64,000 bases of DNA from Streptomyces sp. NBC_00568 (GCF_026341855.1 NZ_JAPENW010000001.1:4455001-4519000); one strand, 5' to 3'. Positions 50,368-59,197 are shown, counted from the first letter of the stretch. Program-made: numbers and translations. Notes: a model not told the origin generated them from the letters alone.

Positions 50368-52332
50368 ATGCCTGCCGAAACCGCCGTGTCGGTCTTCCCA
50401 CAGCTCGAAGCTCTGCTCCCGCATGTGCAGAAGCCGATCCAGTACGTCGGCGGAGAGCTCAACTCCACGGTCAAGCCCTGGGACGCCTGTGACGTCCGCT
50501 GGGCGCTGATGTACCCCGACGCCTACGAGGTCGGCCTGCCCAACCAGGGCGTCATGATCCTCTACGAGGTACTGAACGAGCGCGAGGGCGTCCTCGCCGA
50601 GCGCACGTACAGCGTCTGGCCGGACCTCGAGGAACTGATGCGTGAGCACCGGGTCCCCCAGTTCACGGTCGACAGCCACCGCCCGGTGAAGGCCTTCGAC
50701 GTGTTCGGCCTGTCCTTCTCCACGGAGCTGGGCTACACGAACATGCTGACCGCCCTCGACCTGGCCGGCATCCCGCTGGAGTCCAAGGACCGCACGCTCG
50801 ACGACCCGATCGTGCTGGCCGGCGGTCACGCGGCCTTCAACCCGGAGCCGATCGCCGACTTCATCGACGCGGCGATCATCGGCGACGGCGAGCAGGCCGT
50901 GCTCGACATGACGGAGATCATCCGCGCCTGGAAGGCGGAGGGCCGACCCGGAGGCCGTGAAGAGGTCCTCTTCCGCCTCGCGAAGACGGGCAACGTCTAC
51001 ATCCCGGCCTTCTACGACGTCGAGTACCTCCCCGACGGCCGGATCGCCCGCGTGGTCCCGAACAAGTCGGGCGTGCCGTGGCGTGTGTCCAAGCACACCG
51101 TCATGGACCTCGACGAATGGCCGTACCCGAAGCAGCCCCTCGTCCCGCTCGCGGAGACCGTCCACGAGCGCATGTCGGTGGAGATCTTCCGCGGCTGCAC
51201 GCGTGGCTGCCGCTTCTGCCAGGCGGGCATGATCACCCGCCCGGTGCGCGAGCGCTCCATCACGGGCATCGGCGAGATGGTCGAGAAGGGCCTCAAGGCG
51301 ACGGGCTTCGAGGAGGTCGGCCTGCTCTCGCTGTCCTCCGCCGACCACTCGGAGATCGGCGACATCGCCAAGGGCCTGGCCGACCGGTACGAGGAGGACA
51401 AGATCGGCCTGTCCCTCCCCTCCACCCGCGTGGACGCCTTCAACGTCGACCTGGCCAACGAGCTGACCCGCAACGGCCGGCGCTCGGGCCTGACCTTCGC
51501 CCCCGAGGGCGGCTCCGAGCGCATGCGCAAGGTCATCAACAAGATGGTCTCGGAAGAGGACCTCATCCGGACCGTCTCCACCGCCTACGGCAACGGCTGG
51601 CGCCAGGTGAAGCTGTACTTCATGTGCGGCCTGCCGACGGAGACGGACGAGGACGTCATGCAGATCGCCGACATGGCGATGAATGTGATCGCCGAGGGCC
51701 GCAAGGTCTCCGGCCAGAACGACATCCGCTGCACGGTCTCCATCGGCGGCTTCGTCCCCAAGCCCCACACCCCCTTCCAGTGGGCGCCGCAGCTCTCCGC
51801 CGAGGACACGGACGCCCGCCTCACGAAGCTCCGCGACAAGATCCGCGGCGACAAGAAGTACGGCCGCTCGATCGGCTTCCGCTACCACGACGGCAAGCCG
51901 GGCATCGTCGAGGGCCTGCTCTCCCGCGGCGACCGGCGCATCGGCTCCGTCATCCGCGCCGTCTACGAGGACGGCGGCCGCTTCGACGGCTGGCGCGAGC
52001 ACTTCTCGTACGACCGCTGGATGAGCTGCGCCGACAAGACCCTCCCCGCCTTCGGCGTGGACGTCGACTGGTACACCACCCGCGAGCGCACCTACGAGGA
52101 GGTCCTGCCCTGGGACCACCTCGACTCGGGCCTCGACAAGGACTGGCTCTGGGAGGACTGGCAGGACTCCCTCGACGAGACCGAGGTCGAGGACTGCCGC
52201 TGGACTCCTTGCTTCGACTGCGGGGTCTGTCCGCAGATGGACACCCAGATCCAGATCGGCCCGACGGGCAAGAAGCTGCTGCCCCTGACGGTCAAGAACG
52301 CGGCACCGGCGGCGAGCGGGCACAGCCACTGA
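50368..52332 (+). CDS. TIGR03960-family B12-binding-like radical SAM protein
   Basis: 654 residues. An N-terminal B12-binding-like domain without the cobalamin His (ALMYPDAYEVGLPNQGVMIL) is followed by a radical SAM core with CTRGCRFC near residue 276. The C-terminal Cys cluster (CRWTPCFDCGVC) could hold another iron-sulfur cluster. The family is nearly universal in actinobacteria and usually precedes a DUF2344 protein and rne. That partner is absent here. The ATG at 50368 has GAAGGT upstream. Function unknown. Confidence 0.92.
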   Translation: MPAETAVSVFPQLEALLPHVQKPIQYVGGELNSTVKPWDACDVRWALMYPDAYEVGLPNQGVMILYEVLNEREGVLAERTYSVWPDLEELMREHRVPQFTVDSHRPVKAFDVFGLSFSTELGYTNMLTALDLAGIPLESKDRTLDDPIVLAGGHAAFNPEPIADFIDAAIIGDGEQAVLDMTEIIRAWKAEGRPGGREEVLFRLAKTGNVYIPAFYDVEYLPDGRIARVVPNKSGVPWRVSKHTVMDLDEWPYPKQPLVPLAETVHERMSVEIFRGCTRGCRFCQAGMITRPVRERSITGIGEMVEKGLKATGFEEVGLLSLSSADHSEIGDIAKGLADRYEEDKIGLSLPSTRVDAFNVDLANELTRNGRRSGLTFAPEGGSERMRKVINKMVSEEDLIRTVSTAYGNGWRQVKLYFMCGLPTETDEDVMQIADMAMNVIAEGRKVSGQNDIRCTVSIGGFVPKPHTPFQWAPQLSAEDTDARLTKLRDKIRGDKKYGRSIGFRYHDGKPGIVEGLLSRGDRRIGSVIRAVYEDGGRFDGWREHFSYDRWMSCADKTLPAFGVDVDWYTTRERTYEEVLPWDHLDSGLDKDWLWEDWQDSLDETEVEDCRWTPCFDCGVCPQMDTQIQIGPTGKKLLPLTVKNAAPAASGHSH

Positions 52333-52333
52333 C

Positions 52334-52519
52334 GTGGACGAGGTACTCGTTCGGGTGATCGATGCCCTGGCGTGGGCGAGCGAGGACGAGGTGGCGGCTG
52401 TGCTGGTTGCGGTGGGCGCTTCGCGTCCTCGCCCTCCTGCCCCGTCCTCCTCGCACCGGACTCCGCTGCCGGGCCCTGGAGGCGCCTCTCGGATCGTCTC
52501 CGAGGTGGAGTGGGTCTGA
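52334..52519 (+). CDS. Possible small ORF after the radical SAM gene
   Basis: A 61-residue frame, MDEVLVRVIDALAWASEDEV then a Pro/Ser-rich half, starts with a GTG 1 bp after the radical SAM stop. The first half looks protein-like and the second does not. It may be a fragment left at the synteny break. Confidence 0.25.
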   Translation: MDEVLVRVIDALAWASEDEVAAVLVAVGASRPRPPAPSSSHRTPLPGPGGASRIVSEVEWV

Positions 52520-52554
52520 GCCCGGGCCAGGCTCGTGTACGGCCGTATGACCGT

Positions 52555-52585
52555 TGAGCCCCTTCCCTGTTTGGGAGGGGGCTCA
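52555..52585. terminator. Hairpin after the radical SAM region
   Basis: TGAGCCCCTTCC (52555-52566) pairs with GGAGGGGGCTCA (52574-52585) over 12 bp with one G-T pair. It closely resembles the hairpin after gadB at 58044-58069. Confidence 0.75.
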
Positions 52586-52686
52586 TTGATGTCCTGCGGC
52601 GTATGAGTCCGGCGGCCTCGTGGTGTGGAGTCTTCCGGCGCGGATCCGGGGTGGTGGCGGGGCGGCGGCTATGTGGCGTGGCCGCC

Positions 52687-53050
52687 ATGAGCGATCTCGA
52701 CCTGCGGCCCACCCTGACGACGTGCGGGGGGCTCGCGGATGTTGCTGCCGACGCTCTGCCGCCGATTGGTCGGCGCCTGGTGCTTCCTGGATCACTACTG
52801 CCCGGACGACATCACCCGGCATCCCGGCATCCCCGTATGCAGGTGCCGCCGCACCCGCATACGGGCCTGCAGACCGTCAGCTGGCTGCTGGACGGATCGA
52901 GCATCGGGACAGCTTGGGCAGCCTGCAGCGGGTCCACCCCGGCCGGCTGTCCCTGATGACAGCCGGCCGGGCCATCGCGCATTCGGAGCAGTCTCCGGTG
53001 CCGCATCCGCGCACGCCAGGAGTGGGAGGACGGCCCCACAAGCGCACGTG
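52687..53050 (+). pseudogene. Pirin pseudogene, frameshifted
   Basis: Three reading frames together spell a pirin. One gives the start MSDLDLRPTLTTCGG and later PPHPHTGLQTVSWLLDG; a second gives VGAWCFLDHYCPDDITRHPG; a third gives HRDSLGSLQRVHPG, LSLMTAGRAIAHSEQSPV and PHPRT. The order is right for pirin, but at least three frameshifts break it and the C-terminal cupin is missing. Pirins are iron-binding cupins or quercetinases; this copy cannot be functional. Confidence 0.85.
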
Positions 53051-53231
53051 CGACCGACGAGCATGCTGCACAGGCGGACAGCGCCCGTGGCGCTACCAGG
53101 ACGTACGGGCTCGCCGTGCCGTGCCGGGGTTTGTGGGTGTGAGGGGTAACCGTCGGTCGACGTCGACGGAGAGGTGAGCGGTCAGCTCGTCGTCCTGGAG
53201 GAGAACGCGTCGGCTCTGGGGGTGCGGCGGT
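53051..53231. other. Unassigned DNA between pirin remnant and yceI gene
   Basis: About 180 bp without an intact gene. A short open stretch reads VDVDGEVSGQLVVLEENASA, protein-like but without start or stop context. It is probably another remnant. Confidence 0.35.
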
Positions 53232-53792
53232 TCAGGCGTCCTTGATCGCGGAGATCTCGAACTCAAGCACGATCTTCTCGCTGACCAGGACACCGCCGGT
53301 TTCGAGCGCGGCGTTCCAGATCACGCCGTAGTCCTTGCGGTTGATGGTCACCGAACCTTCGAGTCCCACACGCAGGTTGCCGAACGGGTCGGTCGCGGTG
53401 CCCTCGTACGAGAACGGGATGGTCACCGGATTGGTGACACCCTTGACGGTGAGGTCGCCGGTGACAGCGAAGCTGGTGTCGTCGCTGCGCTGGACGGAAG
53501 TGGAGACGAAGCTGATCTCCGGATACTCGTCCATGTTGAGGAAGTCGTTGCTGCGCAGATGCTCGTCGCGCTGGGCGTTGCGGGTGTCGATGCTGGTGGC
53601 CTTGATGGTCACTTTCCCGGTCGACTTGGAGGGGTCCGCACCGTCGAAGTACGCGCTGCCGTCGAACTCGTTGAACGCGCCACGGACCTTGGTCACCATC
53701 GCGTGCCGGGCCACGAACCCGATCCGGCTGTGCGAGGCGTCGAGGGTGTAGTGGCCGGTCAGGGCGGTCAGGTCGGTCGGAGACGTAGTCAC
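53232..53792 (-). CDS. YceI-family lipid-binding protein
   Basis: 186-residue lipocalin-like beta barrel for polyprenyl or other lipid ligands. Family segments: YTLDASHSRIGFVARHAMV, KATSIDTRNAQRDEHLRSND, TVKGVTNPVTIPF and INRKDYGVIWNAAL. It has no signal peptide, so it is cytoplasmic, as is common for actinobacterial YceI. The GTG at 53792 has GGGAGG close upstream. The promoter region before it is AT-rich. In other species YceI genes respond to stress; nothing here shows control. Confidence 0.88.
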   Translation of the reverse strand: MTTSPTDLTALTGHYTLDASHSRIGFVARHAMVTKVRGAFNEFDGSAYFDGADPSKSTGKVTIKATSIDTRNAQRDEHLRSNDFLNMDEYPEISFVSTSVQRSDDTSFAVTGDLTVKGVTNPVTIPFSYEGTATDPFGNLRVGLEGSVTINRKDYGVIWNAALETGGVLVSEKIVLEFEISAIKDA

Positions 53793-54060
53793 GGGACCTC
53801 CCGAGAGAGATGGGGCATTAACGGCATATCCAAACCTAGCAGTCATTATTTGCGTATCGCGCGGTAGGTGATCTTTGGGCGGTGACGGCCGTACGTCAGC
53901 GCTGCACGGTTTGTAGGTCAGCCCGGCAGCCAGGTCTGGGCAAACCTAAGTTTCCCGAGCTGAGGGGCTCGGAGAGCCTCGCTGTCCCCTGACGCACCCC
54001 TTGCCTTGATCGTCGCTCGTTAGGGTCTTCGGGGCGTGACCTTCCTCCTCGTGCGCTCCC

Positions 54061-54534
54061 GTGACGTGCGCGCCTGGGAAGCGGCCTGCATCGCCCTCTT
54101 CGGGTGCGGCGCTGCAGCACGAGAATGAGGCCCGAGTCCAATCCTGGTGGCTCAAGCCGCGCCTTGACGGAGTCGTCCCCACGTATTTGGGAGAACGCAT
54201 CATCGAGGCGGGGAGGAGCAGCGGCGGCGTCACTCTCACCACCCGGGACGGTGTCGGGCGCACGCGCGAGATCGAGACCGGGCGCGTCCTGGCGGCCACG
54301 GGCTACCGGGTCAATCTGGATGCGCTGGACTTCGTGGCTCCTGAGCCACGGGCCGAGCTGGCGCGCACGGACGGGTTCCCCAGCCTCGATGCCGGGCTGC
54401 AGTCGTCCGTTCCGGGTCTGTATTTCACCGGGATTCATGCGGCGGCGACCTTCGGGCCGCCGATGCGCTTCACCTGCGGCACGCAGTTCGCGGCGCCGCG
54501 CCTCTCGTCGGCTTTGGCGGCACGCCTCTGAAGT
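54061..54534 (+). pseudogene. C-terminal remnant of an FAD/NAD(P)-binding oxidoreductase
   Basis: A 156-codon frame matches the last third of a flavin monooxygenase-like protein. It contains WWLKPRLDGVVPTYLGERII, RVLAATGYRVNLDALDF (the ATG motif) and VPGLYFTGIHAAATFGPPMR. The N-terminal FAD and NADPH Rossmann domains are missing and the first ~20 codons look unrelated. It is truncated and presumably inactive. Confidence 0.7.
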
Positions 54535-54555
54535 CGGTGGGACAGGGGCGGAACT

Positions 54556-54600
54556 CCCCTTCATTCCGCGCGCCTTGGCTGCACGCGCGGAATGAAGGGG
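54556..54600. terminator. Perfect 17-bp inverted repeat
   Basis: CCCCTTCATTCCGCGCG (54556-54572) and CGCGCGGAATGAAGGGG (54584-54600) form a stem around an 11-nt loop. It lies between the oxidoreductase remnant and the convergent ycnI-like gene. Confidence 0.85.
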
Positions 54601-54608
54601 CCGATCCG

Positions 54609-55328
54609 CTACTGCTGGGCGCCCGATCGGCGTCGTACCGCGTAACCCACGGCCGCGAGGGCTACCAGGACGGCCGCGCCGATACCGACCCAGGCGCCGG
54701 TCGACAGCCCGCTGTCGTCGTCCTTCTTCGCCTCGGTGGTGGGTGAGGCGGAAGACTCCTCGGCCGTCGGTGAAGCGGACTCGGAAGGCGTTTCAGAGAC
54801 GGTCTCGCTGTGGGAGGGGCTGGCGGGTTTGGCGTCGGCAGCGGCGGCCTTCAGCTTGAGGACGGGCGCCGGCTCTTCACTGCCGTCGCCGAGTTCGATC
54901 CAGCGGTCGGTGCGACCGTCGCTGTAGGTCTGCAGCGTCTTGAAGGCCAGTTCCTCGGCGTCGGGAAGCTGGCGCACGACCACCGAGTATTCGGCGTTCT
55001 CGCCGGCCTTCACGGCAGGACCCTTGACCGTGTATCCGTCGTCGTTCGTCGTGAACTTCCAGCCCTTGGGGCCTTCGCCGTACGTCACGTCGGAGGGCGC
55101 GATGCCCTCGGGCAGCACAACGCGAATTTGGGTGATCCCGGCCGTGGTGGACTCGGCCTCTGCGTCGAAGGAAATCTCTACGTTCTCCGCGAGAGCCTGC
55201 GCCTTCTCGGACTCGACCTCCACGTGCGCGAGGGCCTGACCTGCGGAGAGGAAGACGGCGGAGGCGGCTGCGGCGATCGTGAGGGACGCGTAACGGGTGG
55301 CGGTGCGCCTGTTCTTGGCACGGAACAT
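54609..55328 (-). CDS. YcnI-family (DUF1775) copper-binding-type protein
   Basis: 239 residues. A signal peptide is cleaved after AGQALA, leaving His as the mature N-terminus (HVEVES), the feature YcnI uses to bind copper. The DUF1775 domain (about 35-165) is followed by a Ser/Thr/Glu-rich stalk, one membrane helix (GAWVGIGAAVLVALAAVGYAV) and a basic end (RRRSGAQQ). It would sit on the outer face of the membrane. The ATG has GGAGA 6 nt upstream. It follows the His-rich membrane-protein gene by 56 bp. Confidence 0.88.
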   Translation of the reverse strand: MFRAKNRRTATRYASLTIAAAASAVFLSAGQALAHVEVESEKAQALAENVEISFDAEAESTTAGITQIRVVLPEGIAPSDVTYGEGPKGWKFTTNDDGYTVKGPAVKAGENAEYSVVVRQLPDAEELAFKTLQTYSDGRTDRWIELGDGSEEPAPVLKLKAAAADAKPASPSHSETVSETPSESASPTAEESSASPTTEAKKDDDSGLSTGAWVGIGAAVLVALAAVGYAVRRRSGAQQ

Positions 55329-55384
55329 GGGTGTCTCCAGGTATGGGGGTAGCGCAGAACGACCGAGTGGCCGCCCCGGCAAGG

Positions 55385-56035
55385 TCAGATGACGAGAGCG
55401 CGCCTCACCTGGGGAGGCCCCCTGCGTACCACCACGTCAGCGAGCACCGCCTCCTTGCACGGAGGCTGATCGAGCCATGCGAGGACGAGCGTCGACCGTC
55501 CTGGGGTCACCCGTTCCGGGCGATCACGCAGCAGATCCAAAACCGTGGCGATGCGGGCCCGAACGGCGTCGATCGCCGATGTCAGGCCGCGCGCCAGAGA
55601 CCAGCACACCGTGTCCGCGCGGTGCAGCAGGATCGCCACCAGGAGGGCGGCGACCGCGTGGACGGCCGTCATCGAAAGCGAGCCGTGGACTCGTTCGTGC
55701 CACGCGCCGTCGGCGTCCATGCTGTGGTGGGCGTGATCGGGCATGGCCATCGGCGCTGAGCCCAGCGGGTGCGTGGCCTTCAACCACAAGTGCAGCCCGG
55801 CTTGCCCGACAGCGCTCGCCGTCATGACGCTGACCACTGTGCGCGGGCGCCGCGTACCGGCAAGCCCGAGACCGAAGAGTGCGGCGGCCGCCACAAGGCC
55901 CTGCCACCACGGCATCGGGCCTTCGGAAACCAGATGGTGCGCGCTCACCCCCAAAACCGTCCCGACGACGGCGAACACTGCGGCCCGAAGGGTCGGCAGC
56001 GGCGCTTGGGGCGTCGTCGTATGGAGCTTGGTCAT
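55385..56035 (-). CDS. His-rich membrane protein upstream of ycnI-like gene
   Basis: 216 residues with four hydrophobic helices. Between helices 3 and 4 is a metal-binding-looking loop, MAMPDHAHHSMDADGAWHER, rich in His and Met. The cytoplasmic tail is basic with PPCKEAV. As first gene of a two-gene unit with the YcnI-like gene, a copper-handling role is plausible. No named family was recognised. The ATG at 56035 has no strong ribosome site. Confidence 0.7.
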   Translation of the reverse strand: MTKLHTTTPQAPLPTLRAAVFAVVGTVLGVSAHHLVSEGPMPWWQGLVAAAALFGLGLAGTRRPRTVVSVMTASAVGQAGLHLWLKATHPLGSAPMAMPDHAHHSMDADGAWHERVHGSLSMTAVHAVAALLVAILLHRADTVCWSLARGLTSAIDAVRARIATVLDLLRDRPERVTPGRSTLVLAWLDQPPCKEAVLADVVVRRGPPQVRRALVI

Positions 56036-56559
56036 GGCCCGACCATCATCGGGCATGGTCGGCTCCGGTCGGCGGCGGGTTCCGGAAAGAGCTGCCCGAG
56101 CGCGCGGCGGCTGGGTCACGGCATCCGAATTCTTGGCATTCGTGCCGTCGATCACTCAGCGCTGAGTCACGATGGCCGGGACATGTCGGCCTTCTCTGTA
56201 TTCGGCCCAACTGATCGCACCGCAGGCGCTTCCATCAGCCGCGCGGTCGCCGACCGGTGCGCTGACTGCCGTGCTCGGACTAATTCTGATGCGGGAAGCA
56301 TTCGTCCCGGGCCTGTCGGCCGTCGGGGGCCCGACCCTGCTGCAGTCGGTGTCAGTTCCTGATTCAGGAGTGGCAGCCCGCTGACCGCATCGCCCGGCCG
56401 TCAGGGTTGCTTATCAACGTGAAGCCGTCTCCGGCCGGCGAGCGTTCCAGCTTCCTCCTGTCGTCGATCGCCCCGGAAGGTACGCCGTTCGCGTGCATCC
56501 CGAGCCCATCCGTAGGTCCTGAGCGTGGCTCCCTCTCCGGCCGTGGTTGAGTCGCCGGT
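56036..56559. other. Intergenic region with a palindrome
   Basis: 524 bp without a convincing gene between divergent genes. ACTCAGCGCTGAGT at 56154-56167 is a perfect 14-bp palindrome and could be an operator for either direction. The rest shows nothing I can name. Confidence 0.45.
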
Positions 56560-57924
56560 ATGACCAAGAGTGACGCCGCGGCTCTTTTCGGCAACCGGTT
56601 CCTGACCGTGCCCGCTCCCTCGGAGACCTTCCCCGAGGAAGGCATGGCCGCGACGGATGCCATGAGGCTCGTGGATGTGGATCTCGCCATGGAGGGTGAC
56701 CCGCAGCGCAACCTCGCCACGTTTGTCACCACGTGGATGGAGCCTGAGGCGCAACGGCTGATCGCCGAGAATCTCCACCGCAATTTCATCGACCACGCGG
56801 AGTACCCGATTTCCGCCGAGATCGAGCAGCGTTGCGTGCGCATGCTCGCCGACCTCTTCAACGCGCCGGGCAGGACAACCGGATGCCGGACCCAGGGTTC
56901 GTCCGAGGCGATCATGCTCGGTGCGCTGTCGCTGAAGTGGAAGTGGCGGGAGCGCCGCCAGGCGGCCAAGCTGTCGGTCGACCGGCCCAACTTGGTCTTC
57001 GGCGGTGACGTCCACGTCGTGTGGGAGAAGTTCTGCCGCTACTTCGACGTCGAACCGCGGATCGTGCCGCTGGCCGAGGGCAAGTACACGATCGGCCCGG
57101 AGGACGTGGAACCTCACCTCGACGAGAACACGATCGGCGTCGTCGCCGTCCTCGGCACCACGTTCACCGGCCACAAGGACGACGTCGTCGGGATCGACAA
57201 GCTCCTGCGGGACGTCCGCAAGGAGCGGGACCTCGACATCCCGATCCACGTCGACGGAGCCAGCGGCGCATTCGTGTGGCCCTTCCTCTACCCGGACTCG
57301 AAATGGGACTTCCGGCTCGAGCAGGTCCGCTCCATCAACGTCTCGGGACACAAGTACGGCCTGGTCTACCCCGGCATCGGCTGGCTGGTCTTCCGCGAGG
57401 AGTCCGACCTGCCCAAGGACCTCGTGTTCGAGGAGAACTACCTGGGCAAGACCGACTCGACGTTCACGCTGAACTTCTCCACCGGCGCGTCGATGGTGCT
57501 CGCGCAGTACTACAACTTCGTCCGGCTCGGTCGCCAGGGCTACACCTACGTCATGAAGATGATGCAGGAGAACGCTCACGCGCTGGCGGACAACCTGAGG
57601 AGCAGCGGCCGCTTCGAAGTGATCGGGAGCGGCCTCGAGCAGCTGCCGCTGGTCGCTTTCCGTCTCGCCGGCAAGCACGCCTACGACGAGTCCGACGTCG
57701 CCTGGCAGCTCTCCGCCGAGCGCGGCTGGATGGTGCCGGCGTACACGCTCCCGCCCAACGCGGAGCGGGTGAAGATCATGCGTGCCCTGGTCAAGGAGAC
57801 CCTGAGCCGCGAGCAGGTCGATCGCCTGAGCCAGGACATCGCCGACGCGTGTCGCACCTTGGACGACAAGGGCGCGACCCATGGGAACGAGCGGGCCAAG
57901 GTCAAGCGCGGCACCGGCTACTGA
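56560..57924 (+). CDS. gadB: Glutamate decarboxylase
   Basis: 454-residue PLP enzyme converting glutamate to GABA with proton uptake. The PLP-binding Lys is in NVSGHKYGLVYPG near residue 264, the Asp in HVDGASGAF, and CRTQGSSEAIMLG binds phosphate. The N-terminal FLTVPAPSETFPEEG resembles the GadA/GadB start, and the tail ends KRGTGY. The usual partner, a glutamate/GABA antiporter, is not adjacent. It ends before a hairpin. Acid or osmotic stress tolerance is the inferred role. Confidence 0.93.
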   Translation: MTKSDAAALFGNRFLTVPAPSETFPEEGMAATDAMRLVDVDLAMEGDPQRNLATFVTTWMEPEAQRLIAENLHRNFIDHAEYPISAEIEQRCVRMLADLFNAPGRTTGCRTQGSSEAIMLGALSLKWKWRERRQAAKLSVDRPNLVFGGDVHVVWEKFCRYFDVEPRIVPLAEGKYTIGPEDVEPHLDENTIGVVAVLGTTFTGHKDDVVGIDKLLRDVRKERDLDIPIHVDGASGAFVWPFLYPDSKWDFRLEQVRSINVSGHKYGLVYPGIGWLVFREESDLPKDLVFEENYLGKTDSTFTLNFSTGASMVLAQYYNFVRLGRQGYTYVMKMMQENAHALADNLRSSGRFEVIGSGLEQLPLVAFRLAGKHAYDESDVAWQLSAERGWMVPAYTLPPNAERVKIMRALVKETLSREQVDRLSQDIADACRTLDDKGATHGNERAKVKRGTGY

Positions 57925-58043
57925 GGCACCTCCGCCCCCGGTTGCAGACACCCGCCGGCTCCCGCGAAGAAGCTCCGGCAGCCGTTCCACGTCGAGCGGT
58001 ACGCGCCCCACCCGCCGGCGAAGAAGGACCTCTTCTGGCCCTT

Positions 58044-58069
58044 GAGCCCCTTCCCCCTGGAAGGGGCTC
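58044..58069. terminator. Hairpin after gadB
   Basis: GAGCCCCTTCC and GGAAGGGGCTC form a perfect 11-bp stem with a CCCT loop, about 120 bp after the gadB stop. The intervening DNA has no gene. Confidence 0.8.
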
Positions 58070-58169
58070 TCGGCGTGGTGGCGTTTGAGCCCGTCGATCT
58101 GGCGGTCAGAACCGTCCTGGCTGGGGCGGTCTGCCGCATGACGACGGCGCGCGTGCGGAACGCGGTGGG

Positions 58170-58640
58170 TCAGGCCGGGGCGTCGGCGTCCTGTACGGAG
58201 GCTGCGAACTCCTCGGGGCCCTGTTCCGCCACCGCCGGGTCCATCCACATGACCTGCCAGCCGTGGCCGTCGAGGTCGAAGAAGCTGCGTGAGTACATGA
58301 AGCCGTAGTCCTCGGCGCCATCCGCCTCGGAGCCGCCCGCCGCGAGCGCGGCGGCGCTGACGGTATCGACCTCGTCGCGGGATGACACGCTGAAGCAGTA
58401 CAGCGCCAGCGTGTGCGTGGTGGGATCGGCCATCGGCAGCTTCGCGAACTCCGCGAACTTCTCGCGGCTGAGCAACATGACGAAGGCGTGCTCGCCGACC
58501 AGCATGCAGGCGGAGGTCTCGTCGGTGAACTTCGGGTTGAAGCTGAACCCGAGCTCAGCGAAGAACGCCTTGCTGCGCTTGAGGTCCGCCACGGGGATGT
58601 TCACGAACAGCATGCGGCCGGGGTGTGCGGGATTGGTCAT
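58170..58640 (-). CDS. VOC-family (glyoxalase-like) protein
   Basis: 156-residue protein with two beta-alpha-beta-beta-beta modules (vicinal oxygen chelate fold). It begins MLFVNIPVADLKRSKAFFAE and the second half has MYSRSFFDLDGHGWQVMWMD, where the His and Glu/Asp positions could bind a metal. It resembles the extradiol-dioxygenase-like group often annotated as glyoxalase or bleomycin resistance. Substrate unknown. Confidence 0.85.
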   Translation of the reverse strand: MTNPAHPGRMLFVNIPVADLKRSKAFFAELGFSFNPKFTDETSACMLVGEHAFVMLLSREKFAEFAKLPMADPTTHTLALYCFSVSSRDEVDTVSAAALAAGGSEADGAEDYGFMYSRSFFDLDGHGWQVMWMDPAVAEQGPEEFAASVQDADAPA

Positions 58641-58754
58641 GGTGGGTCTCCAGTCGGTGGCTCGATGGCGTACGTCCTGGTAGACCGGCGCAGCCGGCGG
58701 AACTCATCGGTGGATCTCGACCAAGTCGCGTCGCAGCGTTGATCCAGTCCCCTG

Positions 58755-58784
58755 CCACAGCCACAGCCACAGCCACAGCCACAG
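58755..58784. repeat. Hexanucleotide microsatellite CCACAG x5
   Basis: Five perfect copies of CCACAG followed by two CCATCGG-type variants. It is noncoding, about 115 bp upstream of the VOC gene start. Confidence 0.9.
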
Positions 58785-58902
58785 CCATCGGCCACAGCCA
58801 TCGGCCCGACGGGGCCTCCGCCGATCGTGACCACGCCGGCCCGGAGAAGGGGATTCGGGGCCGGCTGTGGTTCATGGCTGACTGGGCGCGCGCGGGGGTC
58901 GG

Positions 58903-58977
58903 TCAGCCGCGGCGCAGCAGCATGACGACAGCGATGACGACGATGATGAGGACGACGGTACCCAGGCCTATGTACAC
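58903..58977 (-). CDS. Very small hydrophobic membrane protein
   Basis: 24 residues: one membrane helix (IGLGTVVLIIVVIAVVMLL) with a basic end (RRG). The GTG at 58977 has GAGGGAAAG upstream. Tiny single-helix proteins of this form are common in Streptomyces and often missed. Function unknown. Confidence 0.55.
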   Translation of the reverse strand: MYIGLGTVVLIIVVIAVVMLLRRG

Positions 58978-58997
58978 GGGTTTCTCTTTCCCTCGGG

Positions 58998-59023
58998 GTT
59001 GCGGCACCCGTTGGTGCCGCAAC
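58998..59023. terminator. Hairpin between DUF899 gene and small hydrophobic ORF
   Basis: GTTGCGGCAC and GTGCCGCAAC form a perfect 10-bp stem with a 6-nt loop, on the minus-strand path from the DUF899 gene to the small ORF. Confidence 0.65.
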
Positions 59024-59197
59024 AGCCGAGTGCCCCGGTGGGGGCATTTCAGCCCACCCGGGTGATTCTGTTGCCCCGCCGAGACCCGCACCCGTACCCA
59101 CACCAGTGCTGAGAGGCGAGCCGCGAGGGTCCTCGCCTTCCGGTCGCCGCTGCGCCGACCGCTGTCGTCGCTTCGCCGTTCATCGGCCGGGACCGGT

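Noticed and set aside
50302..52329. 675-codon open frame antisense to the radical SAM gene
   Set aside because: No recognisable domain, and it lies exactly opposite a gene with an intact CxxxCxxC core.
56172..56384. 70-codon frame containing ALTAVLGLILMREAF
   Set aside because: It has no ribosome site and no family match; the hydrophobic run alone is not enough to call a gene.
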